64,000 nucleotides of DNA from NCBI GenBank assembly GCA_014843695.1, contig CM026403.1, forward strand, positions 44,299,516 through 44,363,515, written 5' to 3'. Made by a program: the position numbers and the translations under genes. Below, one piece after another: positions 62,401-64,000 of the stretch. The stretch comes from Archivesica marissinica. Its lineage: Eukaryota > Mollusca > Bivalvia > Venerida > Vesicomyidae. The notes under the pieces are model-generated. The model was given only the letters and a program-made list of their open reading frames with translations, was not told the DNA's origin and searched no databases. Position 1 is the first letter of the stretch, and each line of letters starts with the position of its first letter.

Positions 62401-64000
62401 TAGGTAGGTATATACTCTGTTATACTAACAGTTATATATATTTATATACTATGTTATACTAGCAGTTATAGGTAGGTATATACTCTGATTTACTAGCAAT
62501 TATAGGTAGGTATATACTATGTTATACTAGCAGTTATAGGTAGGTATATACTCTGTTATACTAGCAGTTATAGGTAGGTATAGACTCTGTTATAATAGAG
62601 GTTTATGTAGGTATAGACTATGTTATACTAGCAGTTATGGGTAAGTATAGATTATGTTATGCTAGCAGGTATAGGTAGGTATATTCTCTATTATACTAGT
62701 AGTTATAGGTATGTATCGATTATGTTATACTAGCAGTAATAGGTAGGTATAGAATATGTTATACTAGCGGTTATAGGTAGGCATATACTATGTTATTATA
62801 GCGGTTATAGGTAGGAATATACTCTGTTTTACTAGCAGTTATATATAGGTATAAACTATGATATACTAGCATTTATAGGTAGGTATAAACTATGTTATAA
62901 TATAGGTTTAAGGTAACTTTATACTATGTTATACTAGCATTTATGGTTAGATATAGACTATGTTATACTAGCAGTTATAGGTAGTTATATACTCTGCTAT
63001 GCTAGCAGTTATATGTAGGTATATACTCTAGTATACTAGCAGTTATAGGTACATATAGATTATGTTATACTAGCAGTAATAAGAAGGTATATACTCTGTT
63101 ATACTAGCAGTTATAGGTAGCTATATACTATGTTATACTAGCAGATATTGATAGGTATAAACTATGTTATCCTAGCAGATATAGGTAGGTATATACTCTG
63201 TTATACTAGCAGTTATAGGTAGGTATATACTATGTTATTCTTGCATTTGTAGGTAGGTATAGAGTCTGATATACTTGCAGTTATAGGTAGGTATATATTC
63301 TGTTATACTAGCAGATATAGGTAGGTATATACTCTGTTATACTAGCAGTTATAGGTAGGTATAGATTCTGTTATACTAGCAGTAATAGGTAGGTATATAC
63401 TCTGTTATACTAGCAGTTATAGGTAGGTATAGACTATGTTATAATAGCGGTTACAGGTAGGTATAGACTATGTTATACTAGAAGTTATAGGTAGGTATAT
63501 ACTCTGATTTACTAGCAGTTATAAGTAGGTATAGACTTTGTTATACTAACAGATATAGGTAGCTATAGACTAGGCTATGATAGCGGTTATAGGTAGGTAT
63601 TGTCTATGTTATACTAGCAGTTATAGGTAGGTATATACTCTGTTATACTAGAAGTTATAGGTAGGTATATACTCTGTTATACTAGCAGTTATAGGTAGGT
63701 ATAGACTATGTTATAAGTGCGGTTACAGGTAGGTATAGACTATGTTATACTAGCAGTTATAGGTAGGTATGGACTATGTTATACTAGCGTTTATAGGTAG
63801 GTATATACTCTGTTATACTAGCAGTTATAGGTAGGTATATACTCTGTTATACTAGCAGTTATAGGTAGGTATAGACTATGTTATACTAGCAGTTATAGGT
63901 AGCTATGGACTATGTTATACTAGCGGTTATAGGTAGATATATACTTTGTTTTTCTAGCAATTATAAGTAGGTATATACTCTGTTATACTAGCAGTTATAG
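47493..64000 (+). repeat. 34-bp satellite array C with higher-order structure, to window end
   Basis: Same 34-bp family in plus orientation; it continues past the right edge. Array-specific variants include GGTTTAAGGTAACTTTATAC (GTAAC at 47881, 49582, 51319, 52199, 55152 and 56691) and CAGATATTGATTGGTATAAAC (near 48110, 49743, 51547 and 52430). Larger blocks of roughly 0.9 and 1.7 kb are therefore reiterated. These variants are rare or absent in arrays A and B. No gene was found in the 16.5 kb. Confidence 0.96.

Overview
The window is repetitive, AT-rich eukaryotic DNA with no identifiable host protein-coding gene. About 37 kb is one tandem satellite with a ~34-bp unit. The rest is transposable elements (Ty3/gypsy-type LTR retrotransposon copies, one truncated LINE, one tRNA-derived SINE), a ~1-kb minisatellite with a 37-bp unit, a ~0.6-kb GC-richer island, and two assembly gaps of exactly 1,000 N. 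The element types and satellite style suggest a metazoan invertebrate. The SINE and LINE 3' ends resemble those of marine molluscs, but that attribution is from memory and only tentative.

Layout: 1-1016, 37-bp minisatellite. 1017-7169, 34-bp satellite with a ~1.82-kb higher-order period. 7170-16040, LTR retrotransposon copy E1 (+), decayed by stops and deletions. 16066-17065, gap. 17089-27893, copy E2 (-), with an intact gag and a pol broken by one stop; its 5' part contains an inverted extra gag copy (E3), giving a head-to-head palindrome. 27894-31413, the same satellite in reverse orientation, split by a 5'-truncated LINE (28384-30913). 31412-32059, a solitary copy of a ~650-bp leader module called M here. 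32060-32680, a GC-richer island with promoter-like direct repeats and a consensus splice-donor-like sequence. 32681-64000, 34-bp satellite, interrupted by a gap (45957-46956) and a SINE with 13-bp target duplications (47228-47492).

The large-scale point is that 6131-16065 and 17066-31413 are reverse complements, including the satellite flanks, and mirror each other across the N gap. The right arm has its own LINE and its own gag inversion, and the left arm has its own stops. This is therefore either an old diverged palindrome or two haplotypes or paralogous contigs scaffolded in opposite orientation.

The LTR element encodes Gag (long charged coiled coil, capsid-like region, RG-rich tail, no CCHC knuckle) and Pol (protease, RT, RNase H, integrase) in the -1 frame. 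A T_TTA_AAC slippery heptamer sits in the gag frame, followed after 8 nt by a 7-bp stem, and is present in both E1 and E2. This is good evidence that Gag-Pol is made by -1 ribosomal frameshifting. The 5' LTR matches the 3' LTR for only its first 301 bp and then runs into module M; the join lies at a 15-bp imperfect palindrome found seven times in the window.
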